Assembly: GCA_023410675.1 (NCBI GenBank)
Contig: JAEYPM010000017.1
Location: forward strand, 34,149-98,148
Source of the DNA: Bacillota bacterium
Lineage (GTDB): Bacteria; Bacillota; Clostridia; Lachnospirales; Cellulosilyticaceae
DNA length: 64,000 nucleotides
Direction of reading: 5' to 3'
Within the stretch, counting starts at the first letter, position 1, and every line of letters starts with the position of its first letter. The position numbers were made by a program, and so were the translations under genes. This document shows positions 44,537 to 52,389 of the stretch, one piece after another. The notes beneath the pieces are model-generated. The model saw only the letters and a program-made list of their open reading frames with translations, was not told where the DNA came from and did not search any database.

Positions 44537-44665
44537 ATGATTTTGTGGGTAGTATATATTAATCTTATCTTGATAAAAAAGATAGAGTTGTGTTACACTA
44601 AGTACCAGGATATATTGTATGAACGTGTTTCAAACTTACAATAATATAGAAGGAGTTATTTGTGA

Positions 44666-46063
44666 ATGGATAATTTGGAAGAAAAGACATTAACTCAGCT
44701 TAGACAAATAGCTAAGGAGGCAGGCATTAAAGGGATTAATAAACTCCGAAAAAACGAACTAGTTAAAGAAATTTTAAGATTAAATAACACATCTTCTCAA
44801 GACACCTCAAATTCTTTAGAACAATCTAGTCAATCAAACCCATCCTTTACTTCTCAGTCATATGAACAAGATCCTATTATAAGTTCTGATGAAAATGAAT
44901 ATATAGAGGAAGACAAAGCTTCCTTAGAGCGTGAAACAAAGCAAGAGCGTATGAATGGTGCAGGCATTTTAGAAATAATGCCAGATGGTTATGGCTTTCT
45001 TAGATCTCAAAATTTCATGCGTGGAGAAAATGATATTTATCTTTCTATTTCTCAAATTAGACGATTTAATCTAAAAACAGGGGATTGGATAGAAGGAGAT
45101 ATGCGAAAACCAAAAGAAGGCGAAAAGGCTGGAGCCTTACTTTATGTACATAAAGTAAATGGAGATAGACCCGAAAAAGTCAAATCCCGCCCTAATTTTG
45201 AAACGCTTATTCCTGTTTTTCCGCAAGAACGTATTCATCTGGAATATATAAAAGATGTGCTATCGACGCGAATTATTGATATTATTGCTCCTATTGGGAA
45301 AGGACAAAGAGGTCTTATTGTAGCACCGCCAAAAGCAGGAAAGACAGTATTAATTAAGCATATTGCCAATGCAATTACACATAATCATAAAGAAATATCG
45401 CTCATTGTACTTCTTATAGATGAAAGACCAGAGGAAGTAACAGATATTAGAAGGTCTATACAGGGAAAAGATGTACAAGTCATAGCTTCTACTTTTGATG
45501 AGCCACCTGAACATCATAAACAAGTGGTTGAGATGGTGTTAGAGCGTGCGAAAAGAATGGTAGAACAGGGAAAGGATCTTGTAATATTATTAGATAGCAT
45601 TACACGTATGGCAAGAGCTTATAACCTTACTATTCCGCCAAGTGGAAGAACACTTTCAGGAGGGCTAGATCCTGCGGCACTTCATATGCCTAAAAAGTTT
45701 TTTGGTGCAGCAAGAAAGATTGAAAATGGCGGAAGCCTTACAATACTTGGAACAGCTTTGGTAGATACAGGGAGTAAGATGGACGAAGTAATTTTCGAAG
45801 AATTTAAAGGAACAGGTAATATGGAACTTGTACTTGACAGAACCTTATCAGAACGAAGAATATTCCCTGCTATTGATATCTACAAATCAGGAACAAGACG
45901 AGATGATCTTTTACTGCTGCCAGAAGAGATGACGGTGGCCTATAATATTAGAAAAGAACTAAGTAAAGGAAGTAGTGCAGAAGTAACGGAAAGTCTTATT
46001 AACATGATGGTTACTTGTGAGACAAATAAAGAGTTTATAGAAAGAATGAAAAGAAAGTTTTAA
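44666..46063 (+). CDS. rho: Transcription termination factor Rho
   Basis: Hexameric RNA-dependent ATPase that ends transcription. N-terminal Rho_N helix-extension domain (about 1-37: LTQLRQIAKEAGIKGINKLRKNELVKEI), a Ser/Gln-rich insert (about 40-90), an OB-fold RNA-binding domain (about 95-165, DGYGFLRS), and a RecA-type ATPase with Walker A APPKAGKT near 222 and IVLLIDERPEEVTDI. The C-terminal FEEFKGTGNMELVLDR is typical. First gene of rho-rpmE-yqhQ-prmC-prfA, a usual Firmicute order. Confidence 0.96.
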   Translation: MDNLEEKTLTQLRQIAKEAGIKGINKLRKNELVKEILRLNNTSSQDTSNSLEQSSQSNPSFTSQSYEQDPIISSDENEYIEEDKASLERETKQERMNGAGILEIMPDGYGFLRSQNFMRGENDIYLSISQIRRFNLKTGDWIEGDMRKPKEGEKAGALLYVHKVNGDRPEKVKSRPNFETLIPVFPQERIHLEYIKDVLSTRIIDIIAPIGKGQRGLIVAPPKAGKTVLIKHIANAITHNHKEISLIVLLIDERPEEVTDIRRSIQGKDVQVIASTFDEPPEHHKQVVEMVLERAKRMVEQGKDLVILLDSITRMARAYNLTIPPSGRTLSGGLDPAALHMPKKFFGAARKIENGGSLTILGTALVDTGSKMDEVIFEEFKGTGNMELVLDRTLSERRIFPAIDIYKSGTRRDDLLLLPEEMTVAYNIRKELSKGSSAEVTESLINMMVTCETNKEFIERMKRKF

Positions 46064-46166
46064 TCTATTGCACTAAAAAAATATCTATGCTATAATACTA
46101 ACGTTGTCGTAATGTACTTAAAGATATATATTTAGATAGAAACAATTAAGAAAGAGGTGAATACCT

Positions 46167-46367
46167 ATGAATCAACAAATACAGCCAAAATACGAAGAAG
46201 TACAAGTTACCTGTAACTGTGGAAATACTTTTACAACTCGTTCAACAAAAGACAGTATCCATGTAGAAGTATGTTCACAATGTCATCCTTTCTATACAGG
46301 CAAACAAAGATCAGCATCAGCGAAGGGTAGAATTGATAAATTTAATAAGAAGTATGACATGAACTAA
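46167..46367 (+). CDS. rpmE: 50S ribosomal protein L31, zinc-binding type
   Basis: A 66-residue L31 with the four-cysteine type of zinc site: CNCGNTF at residues 17-19 and CSQCHPFYTG near 37. Presence of the Cys pairs marks the C+ (zinc) form. GAGGTG precedes ATG 46167. A strong terminator follows, between rpmE and yqhQ. Normal length. Confidence 0.95.
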   Translation: MNQQIQPKYEEVQVTCNCGNTFTTRSTKDSIHVEVCSQCHPFYTGKQRSASAKGRIDKFNKKYDMN

Positions 46368-46378
46368 GATGGAGGAAG

Positions 46379-46408
46379 GAGTTGAGAAGGTTTTCTCAGC
46401 TCTTTTTT
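46379..46408 (+). terminator. Rho-independent terminator of rpmE
   Basis: GAGTTGAGAA and TTCTCAGCTC pair around GGTT, with one G-T pair, followed by six T. Confidence 0.87.
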
Positions 46409-46445
46409 GATATAGGATGGTTGTTGTGGCGAGGAGGCGATATGG

Positions 46446-47366
46446 ATGAGCAACGTGAATATAGGCGGACAGGCAGTTATAGAAGGTGTTATGATGAAGG
46501 GACGCAAGGTATATGCTGTTTCAGTTAGAAAGCCAGATGGGACTATTGAAACAGATGTAAAAAGTTGTGAAAGCATATTAGATAAAATTAAATTTTTTAG
46601 ATTACCTATCTTAAGAGGAATCGCAGTATTTGTAGAATCCTTGGTTCTAGGAGTCAAAACGTTGACATATTCTGCAGACTTATATGTTGATGATGAAGAA
46701 GTAGAAGAGAGCAAGTTCGAAAAGTGGCTGATGGATAAACTGGGTAAAAATGCAGAAAAAGTAGTGATAGGCTTTACAATATTTGTATCGTTTATATTAG
46801 CTATTGGCATTTTTATGTTATTACCCATGCTATTAAGTAGACTTTTCAAAAGTATTTTCCCGAACGCATATGTGCAAAACCTCATAGAGGGGATCATTCG
46901 TATTGGCATTTTTTTAGCATATATGAAGCTCGTTACAAAATTAAAAGATATCCAAAGAACTTTTCAGTATCATGGGGCAGAACATAAAACAATCAATTGC
47001 CTAGAACAAGATAAAGAGTTAACGATAGAAAATGTAAAAACATGCAGTAGACTTCATAAAAGTTGTGGCACTAGTTTTTTATTTGTTGTTATGATTGTAA
47101 GTATTTTAGTATTTAGTTTATTTACAACACAAATTTTATGGTTAAGAGCACTTATACGTATTATTATGGTGCCTGTTGTAGCAGGTATATCTTATGAATT
47201 TATTCGATGGGCAAGAAAATCTCCAGATAATAGGATAGCTCATTTATTAAGTATACCAGGCATGTGGCTGCAAGGTAAATTTACAACCAGTGAGCCAGAT
47301 GACGCACAGATTGAAGTAGCTATAGCTGCGACAAAAGGAGTGCTTCAAAATGATACAAGCAAATAA
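46446..47366 (+). CDS. yqhQ: DUF1385 membrane protein YqhQ
   Basis: A 306-residue DUF1385 protein. The family N-terminus NIGGQAVIEGVMMKG is at residues 5-19, followed by VSVRKPDG, and FQYHGAEHKTINCLE is in the middle; about four membrane helices lie at 110-165 and 210-255. Function is not established. In Firmicutes it usually sits between rpmE and prmC/prfA, as here. GAGGAGG precedes the ATG. The gene end overlaps prmC by 17 bases. Confidence 0.93.
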   Translation: MSNVNIGGQAVIEGVMMKGRKVYAVSVRKPDGTIETDVKSCESILDKIKFFRLPILRGIAVFVESLVLGVKTLTYSADLYVDDEEVEESKFEKWLMDKLGKNAEKVVIGFTIFVSFILAIGIFMLLPMLLSRLFKSIFPNAYVQNLIEGIIRIGIFLAYMKLVTKLKDIQRTFQYHGAEHKTINCLEQDKELTIENVKTCSRLHKSCGTSFLFVVMIVSILVFSLFTTQILWLRALIRIIMVPVVAGISYEFIRWARKSPDNRIAHLLSIPGMWLQGKFTTSEPDDAQIEVAIAATKGVLQNDTSK

Positions 47367-48228
47367 ATTAGACAATATGACGATCTTTGAGATGATTCAT
47401 GAGGGTGAACAAATTTTGAGGGCATATGATAAACAAGATGCAGCCATAGATTCTAAATTACTTGCAGCACATCTTTTCGGATGCAATATAAGCGATTTAG
47501 TGCTTTCAAGAGACGCTTTTGTACCCGATGACATCCGTCAGTCTTATATATATAGTATTGCGAAACGTGCAAAAGGTATGCCTTTGCAATATATTACAAA
47601 AGAGCAAGAGTTTATGGGATTATCTTTTTATGTTGATGAACGTGTGCTCATACCAAGACAAGATACAGAAGTCTTGGTTGAGACCATCATTAAACTAGCA
47701 AAATCTATGCCATTAAAAAATGTGATTGATATTGGCACTGGGTCTGGATGCATAAGTGTTGCATTGGCATATTATATTAAGGATATAGCGATTACAGCAA
47801 TAGATATTAGCAAGGCAGCACTTGATGTAGCAAAAGTTAATATATTATCCAATAACATGACAGACCATATTCATTTATTAGAAAGTGATTTGTTAGATAG
47901 TTTTAAAGGAGAAGACGATAGCATTGATCTTATCGTATCCAATCCACCTTATATATCTGAAGATGAGTATAAAGGACTTATGATAGAAGTAAGCGATCAT
48001 GAACCGAGAAATGCTCTCACAGATTATGGTGATGGGCTTAGTTTCTACCATAAAATAGCAAAACAAGCTTATAAGTATTTAAGGTTAGATGGCTATTTAG
48101 TCTTTGAAATAGGTTATAATCAAGCAGAGCACGTAAAGTCGATATTACAGCAGCATAAATATAAAAATATCTCTATTATCCAAGATTTATCAAAAAGAGA
48201 TAGAGTCATTATAGCTCAAAAATCATAA
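47350..48228 (+). CDS. prmC: Peptide chain release factor N5-glutamine methyltransferase
   Basis: Methylates the glutamine of the GGQ motif in release factors RF1 and RF2. A 292-residue class I methyltransferase with an N-terminal helical domain, SAM-binding DIGTGSGCISVALAY near 124, and the amide-recognition motif NPPYIS near 197. Located directly upstream of prfA, its substrate. Start overlaps yqhQ. Confidence 0.95.
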   Translation: MIQANKLDNMTIFEMIHEGEQILRAYDKQDAAIDSKLLAAHLFGCNISDLVLSRDAFVPDDIRQSYIYSIAKRAKGMPLQYITKEQEFMGLSFYVDERVLIPRQDTEVLVETIIKLAKSMPLKNVIDIGTGSGCISVALAYYIKDIAITAIDISKAALDVAKVNILSNNMTDHIHLLESDLLDSFKGEDDSIDLIVSNPPYISEDEYKGLMIEVSDHEPRNALTDYGDGLSFYHKIAKQAYKYLRLDGYLVFEIGYNQAEHVKSILQQHKYKNISIIQDLSKRDRVIIAQKS

Positions 48229-48320
48229 TATAGATTTCACGCTTGAAATATTAACTGAAACTAAATATAGAATATACTATAAAATCACGGATATTAAAGT
48301 TAAATATAAGAGGTGAAAGG

Positions 48321-49394
48321 ATGTTTCAGCAACTTGAAGAATTGGTTGATAAATATAATAATATATCCCATATGATTAGCTTGCCAGAAGTTATTGCCGA
48401 TCAAGAAAAGTGGAAAAGGCTAATGAAAGAGCATAGTGACCTTAGAGAGATAGTAGAAAAATATCAGGAATATAAAAAGGTTTTAGAAGATATTGATGAG
48501 GCACTTGCTATGCTTGAGGATAATTTAGAGGAAGATTTTAGAGAGCTTGTTAAAGAAGAATTAGCAGAAAATAAAAAGCGTGTACCATCTCTTGAAAATG
48601 AGCTGAAAATATTATTACTGCCAAAGGACCCAAACGATGAAAAAAATGTTATCGTAGAAATTAGAGGGGGTGTTGGTGGTGATGAGGCTGCACTATTTGC
48701 AGCAGACCTATATAGAATGTATGCTAAATATGCTGAAAGATGCAAATGGAAAACAGAAATTATATCACTGAATGAAAATGGAATAGGTGGCTTTAAGGAA
48801 GTTGTTTTTATGATTAAGGGGCAAGGAGCCTATTCAAAACTCAAATATGAGAGTGGTGCACATAGGGTGCAGCGTATTCCGGTTACAGAATCAGGTGGAC
48901 GTATTCATACTTCAGCAGTAACTGTATCTATTCTTCCAGAAGCAGAAGAAGTTGATATAGAACTGAATATGAATGATGTTAGGGTAGATGTATTTCGTTC
49001 TTCAGGAAATGGGGGACAAAGTGTTAATACAACAGATTCAGCCGTACGTGTTACACATATGCCTACAGGGATAGTCATATCTTGCCAGGATGAAAAGTCT
49101 CAGCTTAAAAACAAGGACAAAGCATTAAAGGTACTTCGTTCAAAACTTTATGAGATGGAACTAGCAAAGCAACATGAAGAAATGGCAGCAGAAAAGAAAA
49201 GTCAAATCGGTAGTGGAGATAGAAGTGAACGTATTCGTACGTACAATTTCCCGCAAGGAAGAGTAACAGATCATAGGGTTGGACTGACACTTCATAGGTT
49301 GGATCAAATTTTAGAAGGGGATTTAGAAGAAATTATTTCTACTATTACCACCATTGATCAAACAGAAAAATTAAAACGACTTACAAATGAATAA
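48321..49394 (+). CDS. prfA: Peptide chain release factor 1
   Basis: Recognises UAA and UAG and triggers release of the finished polypeptide. The catalytic GGQ is in SGNGGQSVNTTDSAV near 232, preceded by RGGVGGDEAALFAADLYRMY; the codon-recognition region includes GRIHTSAVTV. Length 357 is normal for RF1. GAGGTG lies before ATG 48321. A terminator follows. Confidence 0.96.
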   Translation: MFQQLEELVDKYNNISHMISLPEVIADQEKWKRLMKEHSDLREIVEKYQEYKKVLEDIDEALAMLEDNLEEDFRELVKEELAENKKRVPSLENELKILLLPKDPNDEKNVIVEIRGGVGGDEAALFAADLYRMYAKYAERCKWKTEIISLNENGIGGFKEVVFMIKGQGAYSKLKYESGAHRVQRIPVTESGGRIHTSAVTVSILPEAEEVDIELNMNDVRVDVFRSSGNGGQSVNTTDSAVRVTHMPTGIVISCQDEKSQLKNKDKALKVLRSKLYEMELAKQHEEMAAEKKSQIGSGDRSERIRTYNFPQGRVTDHRVGLTLHRLDQILEGDLEEIISTITTIDQTEKLKRLTNE

Positions 49395-49420
49395 AGAACT
49401 AAGTATATTTATGTTAATGA

Positions 49421-49452
49421 AGATAGGCTATTGTTTAAAGCCTATCTTTTTT
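49421..49452 (+). terminator. Rho-independent terminator of prfA
   Basis: GATAGGCT and AGCCTATC-type strands (GATAGGC / GCCTATC) pair around an AT-rich loop, followed by six T. Confidence 0.85.
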
Positions 49453-49502
49453 GTTCTTAAATACATCCTTTGTCCATACATTATAGGAAAGGGGAGATGA
49501 AG

Positions 49503-50246
49503 ATGAATGAGTTATATTTCAATTTATGGCGTGTCATATGGATTACATTTTTAGCAGAAGGCTTAGGATTAGCAGTAGGAATCGGTGCATTTTATTTATT
49601 TAATATAAAAAGTAGGCGTATTATAGGCATGCTATTCGGGGGAACTTCTGGCCTTATGATAGCGGTCATATGTTTTGATGTTCTTAAAGAAGCATTAGTT
49701 TATAAAAGAATGGATTTGGTGACCATTGGTATTATCATTGGAATTATTATGGGGCTTTTGTTAGATAATATAGTTAGTCAAATAGAGGAAAACTTTCGCA
49801 TGAAGCAATCAAGTACACTCAAGATGGCAGTTGCACTAATGATTGGTATTGCCATGCATAATATAGCTGAGGGCTTTGCATTTGGCACCATTGCACTTAT
49901 AGAGCCCAAAGCTGTTATAAGGTTTGCCCTTATTCTTTCTTTGCACAGTATGCCAGAAGGAGTAGCAATGGCCATTCCTGCAAAGAAAGCTAAAATCAAA
50001 TTGCATACTATGATAGGTATTGCTTTTATACTTGGAGCAGTAATGAGTATAGGAGCATTGCTTGGTTATATTTTAGGAAGTGTCAGTGAGCATTTTATTA
50101 CAACCATTATGGGCGTTGCATCAGGCATTATTTTATATATTGTTTGCGAAGAGCTCATTCCCGAATCTAGAAAAATGTGGAATGGAAGAATGACAACAGT
50201 TGCAACCATATGTGGGATTGTTTTTGGCATGCTGATTTTGTATTAA
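49503..50246 (+). CDS. ZIP family divalent metal transporter
   Basis: A 247-residue membrane protein with about eight hydrophobic segments. The two ZIP metal-site helices are clear: AMHNIAEGFAFGT near 117 and SLHSMPEGVAMAIP near 143, each with the HN/HS-x-x-EG pattern. ZIP proteins import zinc or related divalent ions toward the cytoplasm. ATG 49503 is favoured by GGGGAG; an ATG two codons earlier is possible. Substrate ion is not determined. No Zur box was identified. Confidence 0.88.
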   Translation: MNELYFNLWRVIWITFLAEGLGLAVGIGAFYLFNIKSRRIIGMLFGGTSGLMIAVICFDVLKEALVYKRMDLVTIGIIIGIIMGLLLDNIVSQIEENFRMKQSSTLKMAVALMIGIAMHNIAEGFAFGTIALIEPKAVIRFALILSLHSMPEGVAMAIPAKKAKIKLHTMIGIAFILGAVMSIGALLGYILGSVSEHFITTIMGVASGIILYIVCEELIPESRKMWNGRMTTVATICGIVFGMLILY

Positions 50247-50257
50247 TGGGAACTCTA

Positions 50258-50285
50258 TTGACAATATTTTATGAAGTGATATAGT
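50258..50285 (+). promoter_or_regulatory. Promoter of uvrB
   Basis: TTGACA (50258-50263), 16-base spacer, TATAGT (50280-50285), 38 bases before the uvrB ATG. No LexA-type palindrome is seen at this promoter. Confidence 0.7.
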
Positions 50286-50323
50286 TTAATTTATTATTAA
50301 GATATTGATTAGAGGGTGAAAAG

Positions 50324-52303
50324 ATGAGCCGATTTAAAATTGTCAGTGAATATAATCCAACAGGAGATCAGCCAGAAGCAGTTAAAGCTTTATCAGAGAG
50401 CATATTAAGTAAAAATAAATTTCAAACACTTTTAGGGGTAACAGGATCAGGTAAGACCTTTACGATGGCAAATATTATTGAGAAAGTACAGAAACCTACA
50501 TTAGTTATGGCACACAATAAGACCTTAGCGGCTCAGTTATATAGTGAATTTAAGGAGTTCTTTCCAGACAATGCAGTAGAATATTTTGTATCATACTATG
50601 ATTATTATCAGCCTGAAGCCTATGTGCCTCAAAGTGATACCTTTATCGAAAAGGATAGTAGTGTCAATGAAGAAATAGATAAACTAAGACACTCAGCAAC
50701 AGCATCTTTAGCTGAGCGAAAAGATGTCATTATTGTAGCAAGCGTATCTTGTATTTATGGTCTAGGAGATCCCATTGACTATGAAAACCAAGTTTTATCT
50801 TTAAGACCAGGCAGTGGCATGGAAAGAGATGATGTTCTTAGAAAGCTCATTCAAATACAATATACAAGAAATGACATTGACTTTGTTCGGGGAACTTTTA
50901 GAGTCAGAGGAGACACAATAGAGATCATTCCTGCCAGTTCTCAAGAAAAAGCTATCCGAATAGAATTTTTTGGAGATGAAATAGAGCGTATTGCAGAAAT
51001 AGATTCTTTAACAGCTCAAGTACTAGGCTATAGAGAGCATGTATCTATTTTCCCAGCATCACATTATTCGATAGCACCTGATAAGATGGAGCTCGCTATT
51101 AATAGAATTGAAGAAGAACTTGTGCTAAGAATAGAAGAATTTAAAAGAGAAGATAAGCTTTTGGAAGCACAAAGAATTATGCAAAGAACAAATTTTGATA
51201 TAGAGATGCTACGGGAGATGGGATATTGTTCAGGTGTAGAAAATTATTCGAGACATTTATCAGGTAGAGAAGAAGGAAGCACGCCTTTTACACTTTTAGA
51301 TTATTTTCCAGATGATTTTTTGCTTATAATTGATGAATCCCACATGACAGTACCTCAAGTAAGAGCAATGTATAATGGGGATAGAGCAAGGAAAACAGTA
51401 CTCGTAGAGTATGGATTTAGATTGCCTTCAGCATTAGATAATAGACCCCTCAAATTTTCAGAGTTTGAAAATAAGATTAATCAGGTTTTGTTTGTTTCAG
51501 CAACACCTGCTCAATATGAGCTGGAACACTCATTAGTGATAGCAGAGCAGTTGATACGTCCAACTGGTTTATTAGATCCTATCATAGAAGTACGTCCTGT
51601 AAAAGGTCAGATAGACGATTTGCTAGGTGAAATTAATCAAACAGTAGCACGCGGAAGTAAAATACTTGTGACGACACTAACAAAAAGAATGGCAGAAGAT
51701 TTAACAAACTATCTTAAGGAAATGGGTGTTAGAGTAAAATATCTTCACTCAGACATAGATACATTAGAAAGAATAGAAATTGTTAGAGATTTTAGGCTAG
51801 ATGTGTTTGATGTTCTTGTGGGCATAAATTTATTAAGAGAAGGATTAGATATTCCAGAAGTAGAACTAATTGCAATTCTTGATGCAGATAAAGAAGGATT
51901 TTTGCGCTCAGAAACCTCACTGATCCAAACAATTGGACGTGCTGCAAGAAATGAAAATGGCAAAGTCATTATGTATGCAGATAAAATAACGCCTTCGATG
52001 AATGTAGCAATGAGTGAAACGTATAGAAGAAGACAAATACAAGAAGAATACAATGAGGAGCACGGGATTGTTCCAAAGACAATTAAGAAGAAAGTAAGGG
52101 ATCTTATCATAGCGACTAAAGCTGCTAAAGAGGATAAGGATATGTTTAAGGATAAAGATCCAGAATCGATGTCAGCAAGTGAACTTGAAAAAGCTATGAA
52201 GAAGGTGGAAAAAGATATGAAAAAGGCAGCAACAGACCTTAACTTTGAAGAAGCAGCAAGATTAAGAGATATGCTTACAGATCTTAAAAAACTGTATATC
52301 TAG
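50324..52303 (+). CDS. uvrB: Excinuclease ABC subunit B
   Basis: DNA damage-verification helicase of nucleotide excision repair. Walker A GVTGSGKTF is at 38-46; the damage-probing beta hairpin region is YDYYQPEAYVP near 92; later motifs include LLIIDESHMTVPQ near 338, LVGINLLREGLDIPE near 508 and QTIGRAARN near 540. A UVR domain (LNFEEAARLRD) at the C-terminus binds UvrC. Length 659 is normal. Upstream of uvrA; each has its own promoter. Confidence 0.97.
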   Translation: MSRFKIVSEYNPTGDQPEAVKALSESILSKNKFQTLLGVTGSGKTFTMANIIEKVQKPTLVMAHNKTLAAQLYSEFKEFFPDNAVEYFVSYYDYYQPEAYVPQSDTFIEKDSSVNEEIDKLRHSATASLAERKDVIIVASVSCIYGLGDPIDYENQVLSLRPGSGMERDDVLRKLIQIQYTRNDIDFVRGTFRVRGDTIEIIPASSQEKAIRIEFFGDEIERIAEIDSLTAQVLGYREHVSIFPASHYSIAPDKMELAINRIEEELVLRIEEFKREDKLLEAQRIMQRTNFDIEMLREMGYCSGVENYSRHLSGREEGSTPFTLLDYFPDDFLLIIDESHMTVPQVRAMYNGDRARKTVLVEYGFRLPSALDNRPLKFSEFENKINQVLFVSATPAQYELEHSLVIAEQLIRPTGLLDPIIEVRPVKGQIDDLLGEINQTVARGSKILVTTLTKRMAEDLTNYLKEMGVRVKYLHSDIDTLERIEIVRDFRLDVFDVLVGINLLREGLDIPEVELIAILDADKEGFLRSETSLIQTIGRAARNENGKVIMYADKITPSMNVAMSETYRRRQIQEEYNEEHGIVPKTIKKKVRDLIIATKAAKEDKDMFKDKDPESMSASELEKAMKKVEKDMKKAATDLNFEEAARLRDMLTDLKKLYI

Positions 52304-52311
52304 AAATGAGT

Positions 52312-52350
52312 CGAACATATGTTTGACAGTGCAGAATTTTGTGATATAAT
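52312..52350 (+). promoter_or_regulatory. LexA-type SOS box overlapping the uvrA promoter
   Basis: CGAACATATGTTTG (52312-52325) matches the Firmicute LexA consensus CGAAC-N4-GTTCG with one change near the end. It overlaps the -35 TTGACA (52323-52328); the -10 is TATAAT (52345-52350) with a 16-base spacer. LexA bound here would block uvrA transcription. Confidence 0.8.
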
Positions 52351-52389
52351 GAAGAAAGATGTAGCCATTAAGTAAAGAAGGGACTAAAG

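Noticed and set aside
46364..46909. 181-codon minus-strand ORF opposite yqhQ
   Set aside because: Shadow of the DUF1385 gene on the other strand, with unnatural composition.
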